This document shows positions 46,164-55,113 of a stretch of 64,000 nucleotides of DNA, piece by piece. Position 1 is the first letter of the stretch; every line of letters starts with the position of its first letter. The notes beneath the pieces are model-generated. The model saw nothing but the letters and a program-made list of their open reading frames with translations. It was not told the origin of the DNA and did not search any database. The position numbers and the translations under genes are program-made. The stretch lies in the NCBI GenBank assembly GCA_023105745.1, contig JALGQZ010000017.1, positions 840,001 to 904,000 on the forward strand, read 5' to 3'. Origin of the DNA: Austropuccinia psidii (lineage: Eukaryota > Basidiomycota > Pucciniomycetes > Pucciniales > Sphaerophragmiaceae).

Positions 46164-48564
46164 CTATTGGTGTTTGGAAAAAGGCATTTCCATAAGGAAG
46201 GATTTTAGAATAGCAATACAATTAGGGTCAAAGATGATCTTGAAAGGTACCTTCCGCATGTTGACCTCAACTGAATGAGGAGTTATATAGTGGATGACCT
46301 TTACAGGTTGTTGTTGGCCAATACGATGGAGTCGATCAACAGCCTGAGCCTCAATGGCTGGGTTCCAATTGGGCTCCTGGAAATGTGGATGTCAGGGGCC
46401 GCAAATCAGGGCAGAATTTTGGGGGTCCCCTCACCATTAAATAGACCGTATTAGCACAAGTTATATTGAGGCCAGTTCCAGCTGCGGCAATGGATGCAAT
46501 CAGTACTTCACATTCAGGATTATTGAAGAAAGTATCCAGTGCCTTCTCCTGTGCTCGTGCTGTAATTGTTCCATCAATTCGTGCTGAAAGGATAGAGTGA
46601 TGGGCAAGGGCAATACCAATTCTACAATATGAAAAAGTCAGATGGATTCAATTGGTAATGGATGCATATTAGAATTAACGCACAAATCTAGAAATTGGGT
46701 CCATTGGGAGTAAACCACCGATTTGGTTGGACCACACCTTGTTTGTTTGTTCTTCATTAAGCTTTGTAGGAGGTGTGCAATTTTACTACTCATCATGCAT
46801 GTTTCCACATCCACAATAGTTCGTGTGATTCTTGGGGAGTTATCCTGAGTGCTCCTGCCCTCGGGGTCTTCCAACTCCGCCTCCGCAATTGTGTTAAGCA
46901 TGATGTGATGGTTACAACATATTCGCAGCTTATTAATATTTCTGAAAAATTCTCCTGGTCCTTTGCTTTTGGATGATAGGAATTCTTCATATAATATGGA
47001 ATATTCTTGCTGCATGGTCGGGTTGAGTGGGAGCAGCTCATAATGATGGCTAATAGTGGGGAGGGATTCGAGATGTGTGGTTTTGGTGCGGCGCAAACTT
47101 AAATGCCGCAATGCCAAATGCAAGATATCATTGCAACCTTTGGAAAGACTACTCAGGATGAATGGTGACCAGTTATCTTGATCGGCGCTCTGGGGTTGAG
47201 TGATGAATGATATTATGCCCAAAAGGTCATAAATGGTGTTGTGAATAGGTGTGCCCGTTAAACATATTCGACGGGATGAAAGGAGGCTATTAATGGCACG
47301 GTGAGTGGCAGTGTATTGAGAGCGGATATAGCTATAAGAGGGGGAAAGGGTTATTGGATATAAAAGGTAATTTGAATCATTTAAGCTCAGCCACTCACTG
47401 TGCTTCATCCAAGATTATACGATGCCAATTGATTTGAAAAATGAATGATGTAGAGGGATTGGTTTGCTTAAATTCTTGGGTGATAGTATTGTAAGAAGTG
47501 ATGATGATATCATATTTTAAGATGTCGTCTTTGGATAATGAGTGACGAGTGGGACCATGGTAGATTTTGGAATGCAGCGCTCCAGCCTGAGCATGCTTGG
47601 ATATTTCTGATTGCCAGTTGGTAATTAAGCGAGGGGGGCAGATGATCATGGTGGGCGTGGAGCGATGGGGGTTTGAAATCATCCGCTCTTTGGAGGTACC
47701 AATTAGAGCAATGGCCTGAATGGTTTTACCTAATCCCATATCATCCGCGAGCAGTCCCCCAAGAGGGGTATTGGTTGAAAGGGATTCAAATGAGCTAACA
47801 ACCCTGTTTGTAATGATGTGCCTGGCATTGAAAGTGGATCCTGGGGGTGAGGTGGCCCAAAGGTTACGGGCTGATTGGCCATTGGGGATTTCTCGATCCC
47901 AGAGAAAAGCTACTCCGGTCTTTTGATGAGGGAGGAGGGGGGTTTGAATAATGGAATGGGGCGGGGTCATCATGGGGAGGTCTGATCCACTGGGTAATTG
48001 TATCAGTTTTTGCTTGGAAATCAATGTTGAAACAGCAGGATATGAAGCAGGCGTCGAGTTTGAAGCGGGAAAGGTCGGAGTAAAGAGTTGACATTGACAA
48101 TGAGTAGTACAGTCATATTCTTTGGGCATTTTAAGCTTGAAATCTTGTGTTCGAAAGCTTTCCATTATGAATAGAATGTTTGGATACCATGTGAAGAACA
48201 TCAATGCTAGATTGGGTTTCTGAGATGAGGAGGGATCATTGGCATCAGTCATAAATACTCCCTCAACAAATAATATTTGAGTAGGATTGGATTGGCAATT
48301 TTCAATCCATGCCCCACCAGGACCACAGTGCATGAACGTTTTTGGTGCCCCAAGGAATGGTATCAACGTTTGGGAAAGGGTTCCCAGGAGAGAGCCAATA
48401 GCATGCTGGTGATTGGGGAGATATACGAATATGTTGTGTTGATTGTGCCATAGGATAATCCAAGAACCTAAGTGGGAATCCTCAGGATTTAAGGCTATAT
48501 CACTATTTATTTGAATACAAATATTAATCATCCCAATGCAAAGTGGTTGTGAAGGGGTTGACAT
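46164..48564 (-). CDS. SNF2-family DEAH-box ATPase/helicase-like protein, 4 exons, 737 aa
   Basis: ATG at 48564. Exons 48564-47399, 47331-46684, 46621-46435 and 46376-46164 join in frame (2,214 nt). Introns are 67, 62 and 58 nt. Helicase N-lobe: LLPHQKTGVAFLW (about 210), Walker A DDMGLGKT (274-281), IICPPRLITNWQSEI, and DEAH (386-389). The DEAH box appears only after splicing; the unspliced frame would read DEAQ then stop. Then LTGTPIHN. C-lobe: ARIDGT, AAAGTGLNIT, NPAIEAQAVDRLHRIGQ. No RING finger or chromodomain seen, so it is a minimal SNF2 motor, nearest in feel to the Rad5/Rad16 group. Family role: ATP-driven remodelling of DNA-protein complexes. The intact frame suggests a working gene. 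Confidence 0.9.
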
Positions 48565-48929
48565 GATGGCTATTTGAAATTATTCGGGGACAGTTGGAAA
48601 TTATATGATTGGGAGGGGTTAGCTAAAGGGAATGAAGAGGAATAAGCGCAGGTGGGAAACTTATATGAGTGGCAGCCACAGGCCAAAAGGGGGATGGCCT
48701 GTGGTTACGTGCATGGTCTTGATGGGGGTGGGCATCTTGGGCTGATAATTTTCATATCCAATTTGGGGCATATATCAAGGCAAGGTGGCCAAAATGTGGG
48801 TGCACCAATATGACTGCTGGATCTGCAGCAAGGTACAAATCCTTTGGTGGAACAAGGTTGACATTAGCATATCCGAAATTGGGTGGGTTGTAGCAACTTA
48901 TTGTGGAGGGCATATTAGACGCATGCAGT

Positions 48930-48957
48930 CATGTTCGCTGGTGTGACAGCGAACATG
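48930..48957. repeat. Palindrome 2 upstream of SNF2 gene
   Basis: Perfect 11-bp arms CATGTTCGCTG / CAGCGAACATG separated by GTGTGA. About 370 bp upstream of the SNF2 start codon. Confidence 0.85.
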
Positions 48958-49066
48958 GATGCATATCTTCCCCAGGTTAATTGTCGCACAGGGACCTACT
49001 GGGCAATGTTGGCCGTTTCAAAGGGCAATCTCACTGTGGGGATGTTTGTGTGTGGGCGGGTGAGAT

Positions 49067-49092
49067 ATGTTCGGTGGCGTGCCACCAAACAT
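49067..49092. repeat. Palindrome 3 upstream of SNF2 gene
   Basis: 12-bp arms ATGTTCGGTGGC / GCCACCAAACAT with one mismatch and a 2-base centre. Same ATGTTCG(G/C)TG theme as palindrome 2. Confidence 0.75.
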
Positions 49093-50009
49093 GACTTTGG
49101 TTTTGCGTGAAGTTTTCTGATGACGGATTCCAACTGGGCTTCAGGGGGGGAAGTGTGGGATGATCAAAGGGGGCGCCAGCCGTGAGCCGTGATCCACATA
49201 TACATTCACCCCTATGGTGTTTGTGGCGAGTACTAATCCACCGAAATTGGCATCCGGGTCTTTGCCTCACGCGCGTACAGAACTGCGGAGGAAAGAGGCC
49301 ACACGCCCAAGGGATTTTTTGGCTGCAAGCCAGGTGCCACAACTTGCGCGGGGCGTGTGAGAACGTGAAGAAAATGACCCGCAGTGGGAGATACCCACGC
49401 AAACATGACCAGCCTCAGCAATCATAGGCTGGGATTGTTATTCTAATGTGGATGAGGCTGAAGCAAATCCACACTGATTGGCCTCAGGTTTCCACGCGCA
49501 AGCGGGTGAGCGTCTGCAGTCAAGCTGACAACCCGACCAGTCATTGTTGGCCCCGACAATGGCACCGGAGTGAATCCACTGTTTGTGTATTACCCAAATA
49601 ATAAGTCATCCCATTATGACCCACTTTCATTAACTCGGATTACACCCGCGTCTATGCCATTGCTAGGCAGAGCTCTGCAAAAAGGTGCACCAAAGGGATG
49701 CAGTTGAGATATATGACTCAATGGCTTGACGTGATTTTCATGTTACATTGCTGAACAGCTTTTTCTCTGCCCGGCAGCATATATTTACACAGGTGTACTG
49801 TGTACTACAGTGTTGGCTGTACAGATCAGGAAGGTGTTATACTACTTGAGCCTGCATGCATATAGCGAATGTGCATGCACCTTCCGATCGTTTGCATATA
49901 CGTAGCTCATGTGCCACATGCTCAGCATTGCGTTTCACCCGATTTGCACACGCAAGCTGAGCATATCATGGTCAAAAGCACCGTGTGAAAGTGCTCAGTA
50001 AAGCCATGG

Positions 50010-50036
50010 AATGAACTATTTTTGCAATAGTTCATT
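50010..50036. repeat. Short inverted repeat AATGAACTAT
   Basis: Perfect 10-bp arms AATGAACTAT / ATAGTTCATT with a 7-base loop. Between genes; no run of T follows, so not obviously a terminator. Confidence 0.6.
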
Positions 50037-50163
50037 GGAAGGCTCAGTTTGGAGCACTTCACCAAAGCGTGTGAAATGCTGCAGCTGGCTGAAATGTCCC
50101 CCGATGCTGTGCCAAATGCTCAGATTGTGGGCATACAAAAACGACTGAGCAATGGCTCAGCAT

Positions 50164-50895
50164 GGTGCATTTGATATTTTTATATCAATAGTTCAATCAC
50201 TGTGCCATTAAAATGTTCAGCCACTGAGCATTTCAATTATGACCCGAAAGCAAACCTGAGCAATGGGTCGAGGCAAGCTCACGCTATATTCACTTGTGTT
50301 ACAGCCCCCCCCTTTGTTCACATACTATTACCAAGCCATACGGCTGGTAATATTGCCGCGGTCACTTGTGACCAAATGCACCGGGTGCATTTCTGCATGG
50401 GTCACTTGTGCATTCCGCCCACAATGCACATTCAACAAGGGCCTCACGACCACCCTCCCGGGTGATCAGGTGGCTATTTAAGGAAAGAAAGGGGATTTGA
50501 CTGAGTATTGCAATACTCAGCGGTGCATTTGATATTGTTATATCAATAGTTGAATAACTGTGCAATTAAAATGTTCAGCCACTGAGCATTTCAATTATGA
50601 CCCGAAAGCAAACCTGAGCAATGGGTCGAGGCAAGCTCACGCTGTATTCACTTGTCTTACAGCCCCCCCCTTTGTTCAAAGACTATCACCAGGCCATACG
50701 GCCGGTGATCTTGCCACGGTCACTTGTGACCAAATGCACCGGGTGCATTTCTGCATGAGTCACTTGTGCATTGCATGTTGAATGCACATTCAACAAGGGC
50801 CTCACGACCACCCTCCTGGGTGATCGGGTGGCAATTTAAGGAAACAAAGGGGATTTGACTCAGCTTGACAATTCAATAAATTGCAATACTCAGCC
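50164..50895. repeat. Tandem duplication, 358-bp unit
   Basis: Unit 1 begins GGTGCATTTGATATT at 50164 and unit 2 begins with the same word at 50522. Both contain GAGCATTTCAATTATGACCC, ACAGCCCCCCCCTTTGTTCA, TCACTTGTGACCAAATGCAC and GGCCTCACGACCACCCTCC in order. Small indels and substitutions distinguish the units; unit 2 has a short extra CTCAGC-containing piece near its end (50866-50890). Open frames of 60-90 codons are duplicated with it and look noncoding. Confidence 0.88.
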
Positions 50896-51044
50896 AGACC
50901 CCCATTGTTCTTCTGCCTCACGCGAGCATTTCACTTCTCAGTTGCAGCATTCGCTGAGACTCAGCTTCAATTTTGCCCACATGCCTTGAAGCTGAGACTC
51001 TTGCCGGTGCTGAAACTGCTGAGATCGTCTCAGCTTCACCATGG
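50896..51044. promoter_or_regulatory. GCTGAG/CTCAGC cluster next to TATA sequence
   Basis: Several GCTGAG or CTCAGC hexamers, some paired as inverted repeats (GCTGAGACTCAGC near 50962-50974; GCTGAGATCGTCTCAGC near 51018-51034), lie just upstream of TATAAAAG. The spacing suggests transcription-factor sites of the gene now at 62492, separated from it by Gypsy-D. Inference. Confidence 0.5.
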
Positions 51045-51052
51045 TATAAAAG
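51045..51052 (+). promoter_or_regulatory. TATAAAAG: probable TATA box at the Gypsy-D insertion site
   Basis: Canonical TATAAAAG immediately left of the Gypsy-D 5' LTR. Its last five bases are the target duplication AAAAG, repeated at 62066-62070. Without the element it would precede the ATG at 62492 by about 430 bp, with a pyrimidine-rich leader between. Confidence 0.6.
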
Positions 51053-53249
51053 TGTGAGCCTGTGAGGTATGTTTAACATACCCATAAGGCCACAAATGAT
51101 TTTATAAACAATTAAATTTGTCTTAAACAGACTTTTTAGTTGAATTTAAAATAAAAAATAATAAAAAATAAGTATAACTTTTTTTTGGATAAACAAAGTT
51201 ATAATTATTATGTCATTTTTGGATTCTACACCAAAAATAACCTAGGGTACACCCATAGGGTGTTATACCCAAAAACACTTATTTCTTGTGTTATTAGAAG
51301 ATTTAAGAATCTCACAGTACTAATGTAACTTTTTAACATTTTTTTAAAAATTGTTAAATTTAAGCTTAATTAAGCTTAAATTTAAAGTTACATAAGGTTT
51401 ATGCAACTTTACCAAAATTTTAGTTAAAATTGAGGTGTGGTGTATATTTACTGAATTGGCTAAGGATTTGCCATACAGAATGTAAATCCTGCGTGAGCTC
51501 AATTTAAAAGGGTTTAAGGCCATAGTATGGCTTTAAATAAATAAAAGGGCAAAATCCACGCAAAAAGGTGGGACAAAGGAAAAAGACCAAATAGAGCTGG
51601 GGTACCCAACTTTTTGGATCTGCAAGGATTCAATTAAGGTTGTCCACCTGTATTGGAGGATTTTCAACCTTATTTAAACTTTAAGATTAGACTTTGATCC
51701 AACCTTAAGGTTTAAACTGGTTTTATCCTAAATTGGACAGGAATTTCAAGCTGCCAAGAGGGTAAATCCCAATAAGCAGGCTTGGAATCAAGGTTTTAAG
51801 AACTGTCAAAGCTTAATCAAGCTTAAAAAGCTTAAATAAGCTTAAAACTTTAAGGTTTCAATCATCAAAACCTTATCAAAACTTAAGGTTTTGTGTGTAT
51901 TGCTATTTTACGTGGAAAAATAGTAATAACTTCAAAAATTCATTAAAAATCCAAATCTTAATGGATTTGCTTGAAAATTTCACACAGCTTAGAATTTAAT
52001 ATTATCAATATATAAATTAAATTTTAAGTATCTTTTATTAATAGGTTTCCTGGGTAATTAGCCTGGAAAATTACTTTTTTAATTAAGCTTAAAGAAAATT
52101 ATGATTTCTTTAAAAATTAATTAAAAATTCAGTTTAAGAGATTTCTGCTTGAAACTCTGATTTTATGTTGTTCATGTGATGAACTTTAATATAAATAAAC
52201 TTATTTTATATTAAAACTTAAAATAATTAAACTAAATGAGGATTAAAGTTACTTGGAGTTAAGAATAACACTGATAACTTTAAATTGGAAGTAAAAATAA
52301 GTTGCCTTAAGTTAAGAACTTAATTTTTAAGCATGGTTTTTCAGTTTTGACCTGAGCACGCCCTCTACATCCATTATGAATCATGAGAGCTGCTCTGTAG
52401 ACATAAAAAGAGTCTTTTCATCACTGTTTTTGTCCATCATTCATAATCAATCCAATCATATTAGAAATTTAAACAGGTAAAGTTTTATTAAATATAAAAT
52501 CTTATTATTAAAAGTAATTCTTAAGTTATTTTTATTCTTTATTTATTAAATTAAAGAATTGAAGTCATAGAATTCAGATTATTGTTGTAATCATCTATAA
52601 TAAATTTTATTATATAAAATTATCATCTTAAATATCTTTTAAAATCCACAAATTCCTCTCAAAAACTCTTTAATCATAAATTTTAGTATAAAAAGTTGTT
52701 TTATCTTTGATTTTATTGATTTTTGGCGTGTTTTTAACTTATAATCATTATTTAATATAATAACTGTTGTTTTATAACTTGTTGTATTAAATAAATCTTA
52801 TAAGTAAGTTTTCTCTAAAAGTTCTATATATTTTTTTATCTAGTAATAGTTTTTTTTATATAGAATTTTATTCTATAAAGAATTATTTCTGCACAGTGTG
52901 TGATTAATTCTTTTTATAAATAATATTTATATTATTTATAAGTGGTTAATATTCTTATTTTCCACGTGTAATTGTCTCATTAAGAGCTTTACACTTCTTA
53001 TTGTTATAACTGTCAGTGACTATAACAATAATAGAATAATTATAATTTATTATAATTATTATATTTTTTTTTTTATTATTATATTATTATAATAATAATT
53101 AAATTTATTTTTTTTATATAATTATTTTTAATAATTATATTTAAATTTGTGGTTATAATATTTCATTATATTATATTTTTCTACTGAGGACAGTCATAGT
53201 ACTCTTGATATTGTTACTATTATCAAGAGTTTCATAGACAAACCTTACA
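51053..53249 (+). repeat. 5' LTR of Gypsy-D (2,197 bp)
   Basis: TGTGAGCCTGTGAGG to AAACCTTACA. Contains the AAGCTTAATTAAGCTT block, TATA-like CATAAAAAG (52402-52410), a donor-like ACAG/GTAAAG at 52477 and another, GTAAGT, at 52804. Both donor-like sites are conserved in the older Gypsy-A LTR. Confidence 0.97.
52402..52410 (+). promoter_or_regulatory. TATA-like sequence of Gypsy-D LTR
   Basis: CATAAAAAG followed by a pyrimidine-rich AGTCTTTTCATCACTG; the equivalent is present in the Gypsy-A LTR. It probably sets the U3/R boundary. Other LTR families here show GATAAAAG-type words in comparable places. Confidence 0.45.
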
Positions 53250-53268
53250 TTTGGGGGCCTGGCCGTGA
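53250..53268 (+). promoter_or_regulatory. Candidate primer binding site of Gypsy-D
   Basis: TTTGGGGGCCTGGCCGTGA directly follows the 5' LTR and is identical in Gypsy-A. tRNA not assigned. Confidence 0.5.
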
Positions 53269-53967
53269 TTTTAAACCAATTTTTGGGACATAAATCATAT
53301 TCTAGACCTTATTTTACTGTTTTTTGACGTAAAATTGCCATATTTGTTTTAATATTGGCTTTTTTGGGACTTATCCCTTATAAATAATCTTTATAATATT
53401 AATAAAGTTATTTTCTTCTTAAGAATATTGTTTGAAACAATATACTATTGAGTGACTTGGAATAAATTTCTTTTGTCTAACTAGTGGCTTTTTCACATCA
53501 CAGACTTGAAATTTATTCTTTGAGTTATTCTAGTATAAAGTGAATAATAAATATAATTTTGATTAATAACTTGTTAATTGCATAATTATTATTTCTTTAA
53601 AGAAAATAATAAATCAAATAAAAAATCTTTTAAAAAATAAAAATCTTTACTAAAAATATTTTTTTCTTTTATCTTAGACATTTTTTCTTTATTTTTGACG
53701 TAATTTGCCATAAATTACATAAAAACAACTTTATTTAATAAGTTGAGTTTATAAGTTATTTTTATTGCTTTATAAAATAACTTATATATTTTTTTTCTCT
53801 AGTGTCTTCCATCAGAGAAAATTCTTCAGACTCTGAAGCCTCAGAGTCCAGTATTGAAATTCAAACCAGCCCAGCACCAAGGGGTTTAATAACCAAAGAG
53901 CCCTTTAAAGGTCCTGCAGGTGAATTCAATCCACTTTTACTCTAATTTTTATTAAAATTGACGTGAA
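53269..53967 (+). promoter_or_regulatory. Gypsy-D leader with candidate 3' splice site
   Basis: AT-rich leader. A long T-rich tract ending CTCTAG gives an acceptor at 53801-53802, followed by TGTCTTCC. The stretch 53805-53945 is open and Ser/Glu-rich but has no ATG. Splicing from a donor in the LTR (52477 or 52804) to 53802 would remove the upstream leader and make the gag ATG at 53968 the first ATG of the message. Equivalent acceptors are present in Gypsy-A and -C. Confidence 0.5.
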
Positions 53968-54561
53968 ATGACTCCTACTAGAAGTGGAAGCAACTACTCC
54001 ATCCAATCAAATGGATCTGGACCAGGACATTCCAGCCATAAATCCAAAAGGCAAGAATGTCCTCCCAGAGGAGAGGCACAAATGGAGGATGCCAGAACTT
54101 CCACCAGTTCCCAAAGGTTAGCCAGCACCTTTGAACCTCTTATTGAGAGTCCAGAAGCTGACATAACTGCTATTGCTGTTAGACCTGAACCATTTCCAAC
54201 AGGCAACTGTGGAAATTTATCAATCCCAATGGAAAAACTGGTTCCTGGCGTCAAAACAACAAGAGTGGGAACTCCTTCCAAGTCTTTGGATAGGCACCAT
54301 GAACTCTTATCTTCAAGTGAAGAAGTTCATGGGGCCAGAAAAGACAGAAGATCTTCTATTGGGTTGGACACCAATGTCTGTCAAAGGACAAGTCCAACAG
54401 ATAAAAGCTTGGTTGAAAAACCAAAGCATGTTATCAGAAGACCAGAAGAAGAAGTTGGCCCAGGGCAAGGACAACAGCCAAGTGGAAGCTCCTCAAGCAT
54501 CCACCAGCAAAAATCCGCCTCAACAAGTGCCAAACAAGCCCAAGCAAGCCCCAAAGACTAA
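53968..54561 (+). CDS. Gypsy-D gag N-terminal frame (frame 0, 197 codons)
   Basis: ATG start (MTPTRSGSNYSIQSNG) conserved in Gypsy-A and, diverged, in Gypsy-C. Product is Ser/Gln/Pro/Lys-rich and low complexity. The frame ends in TAA at 54559-54561 and the same frame is open again from there to 55113. From about 54167 the +1 frame is open as well and is the better-conserved one, so only the first 65-70 codons of this frame are likely translated as such; the remainder may be fortuitous. Expected role: N-terminal part of gag. Confidence 0.6.
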   Translation: MTPTRSGSNYSIQSNGSGPGHSSHKSKRQECPPRGEAQMEDARTSTSSQRLASTFEPLIESPEADITAIAVRPEPFPTGNCGNLSIPMEKLVPGVKTTRVGTPSKSLDRHHELLSSSEEVHGARKDRRSSIGLDTNVCQRTSPTDKSLVEKPKHVIRRPEEEVGPGQGQQPSGSSSSIHQQKSASTSAKQAQASPKD

Positions 54562-54748
54562 CCAGAAGGGCAAGCAAAAGGCAAAGGGAAAGGCAAAGCC
54601 CAAGTGGAACAAGCCCTACCCTCAGAATTACAGAATTCCAAAGAAGGAAAAGACAGCCATGGACAATGTGTTCAATATGGCAAGAACTTTGATGGAATTC
54701 AAAAACAAGGAGGAGGAAAGATTGAACCAATCCTTTCCAAAGAAATAG
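54167..54748 (+). CDS. Gypsy-D overlapping +1-frame gag protein segment
   Basis: Open from just after a TAA (54164-54166) to TAG at 54746-54748, about 193 codons, +1 relative to the ATG frame. No ATG at its start; the first is internal (WIGTMNS), so a +1 frame change from the 53968 frame, or splicing, is needed. Contains VEIYQSQWKNWF, WTPMSVKGQVQQIKAWL, a Lys/Gln/Pro-rich basic middle and [20 protein letters not shown]...FPKK. The same protein is recognisable in Gypsy-A (2017-2556) and Gypsy-C. The tail stops exactly where the main gag frame becomes well conserved ([17 protein letters not shown]), so a second frame change or re-initiation must follow. Function unknown; the basic middle suggests nucleic-acid binding. 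Confidence 0.65.
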   Translation: MLLLLDLNHFQQATVEIYQSQWKNWFLASKQQEWELLPSLWIGTMNSYLQVKKFMGPEKTEDLLLGWTPMSVKGQVQQIKAWLKNQSMLSEDQKKKLAQGKDNSQVEAPQASTSKNPPQQVPNKPKQAPKTNQKGKQKAKGKAKPKWNKPYPQNYRIPKKEKTAMDNVFNMARTLMEFKNKEEERLNQSFPKK

Positions 54749-55113
54749 ACCCTGTAAAGCTTGTAACTTACTTTGAATCTTGTAATAAAGAAATTATGGC
54801 AAAATTTAAAGCATTTGATCATGTCCAACAAAAGCTGGGCAATGAGATAGTACAAGTTAAAGACCAACAAAAGACCATTATTGGCCTTGAAAATGTTAAT
54901 AAGGCAAATATTTTGTCTTTGACGCAAATTTGTGAAAGACTTGAGCATAAAGTTACCTTACTCAATCAACCAGATGAGAACTCAATTTCTTTTATAACTG
55001 GACAGTTAAGAGAATTGAAAATACAAGTTCAAAACTTGGAAAATTCAACTGGCCACAATGCAGCTCTTTTTCAAGAACAATTGGAAAAAGTGATAAAGCA
55101 AGACTTGAGTTGA
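54562..55113 (+). CDS. Gypsy-D gag coiled-coil segment (frame 0)
   Basis: Same frame as the 53968 ATG, open from the TAA at 54559 to TGA at 55111-55113. From about 54740 it encodes a Lys/Glu/Gln-rich, likely coiled-coil segment ([37 protein letters not shown]). In Gypsy-A and -C this segment runs straight into the capsid-like part. Here one A is missing in the A run at 55085-55089 (five versus six in Gypsy-A), so the frame terminates after EKVIKQDLS and the rest continues in the neighbouring frame. Confidence 0.7.
   Translation, partial: PEGQAKGKGKGKAQVEQALPSELQNSKEGKDSHGQCVQYGKNFDGIQKQGGGKIEPILSKEIDPVKLVTYFESCNKEIMAKFKAFDHVQQKLGNEIVQVKDQQKTIIGLENVNKANILSLTQICERLEHKVTLLNQPDENSISFITGQLRELKIQVQNLENSTGHNAALFQEQLEKVIKQDLS

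Larger units (their letters stand above)
48565..50163. other. Intergenic stretch upstream of SNF2 gene, with palindromes
   Basis: No supported gene. Open frames at 49031-49427 exist on both strands but show no domain or splice structure. Holds palindromes 2 and 3, the inverted repeat at 50010-50036, and repeated GCTCAG/CTGAGC words from 49990 onward. Confidence 0.5.

Noticed and set aside
49031..49427. Open frames on both strands upstream of the SNF2 gene
   Set aside because: Mutual overlap, no domain, and one spans palindrome 3.
53803..53945. Short Ser/Glu-rich coding exon before gag in Gypsy-D
   Set aside because: No ATG and it ends in a stop before the gag ATG; more simply the 5' untranslated part of a spliced message.
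54117..54182. Possible intron (GTTAGC...TTAG, 66 nt) explaining the gag frame change
   Set aside because: Length is a multiple of three, so it would not move frame 0 into the +1 frame, and the donor is poor.
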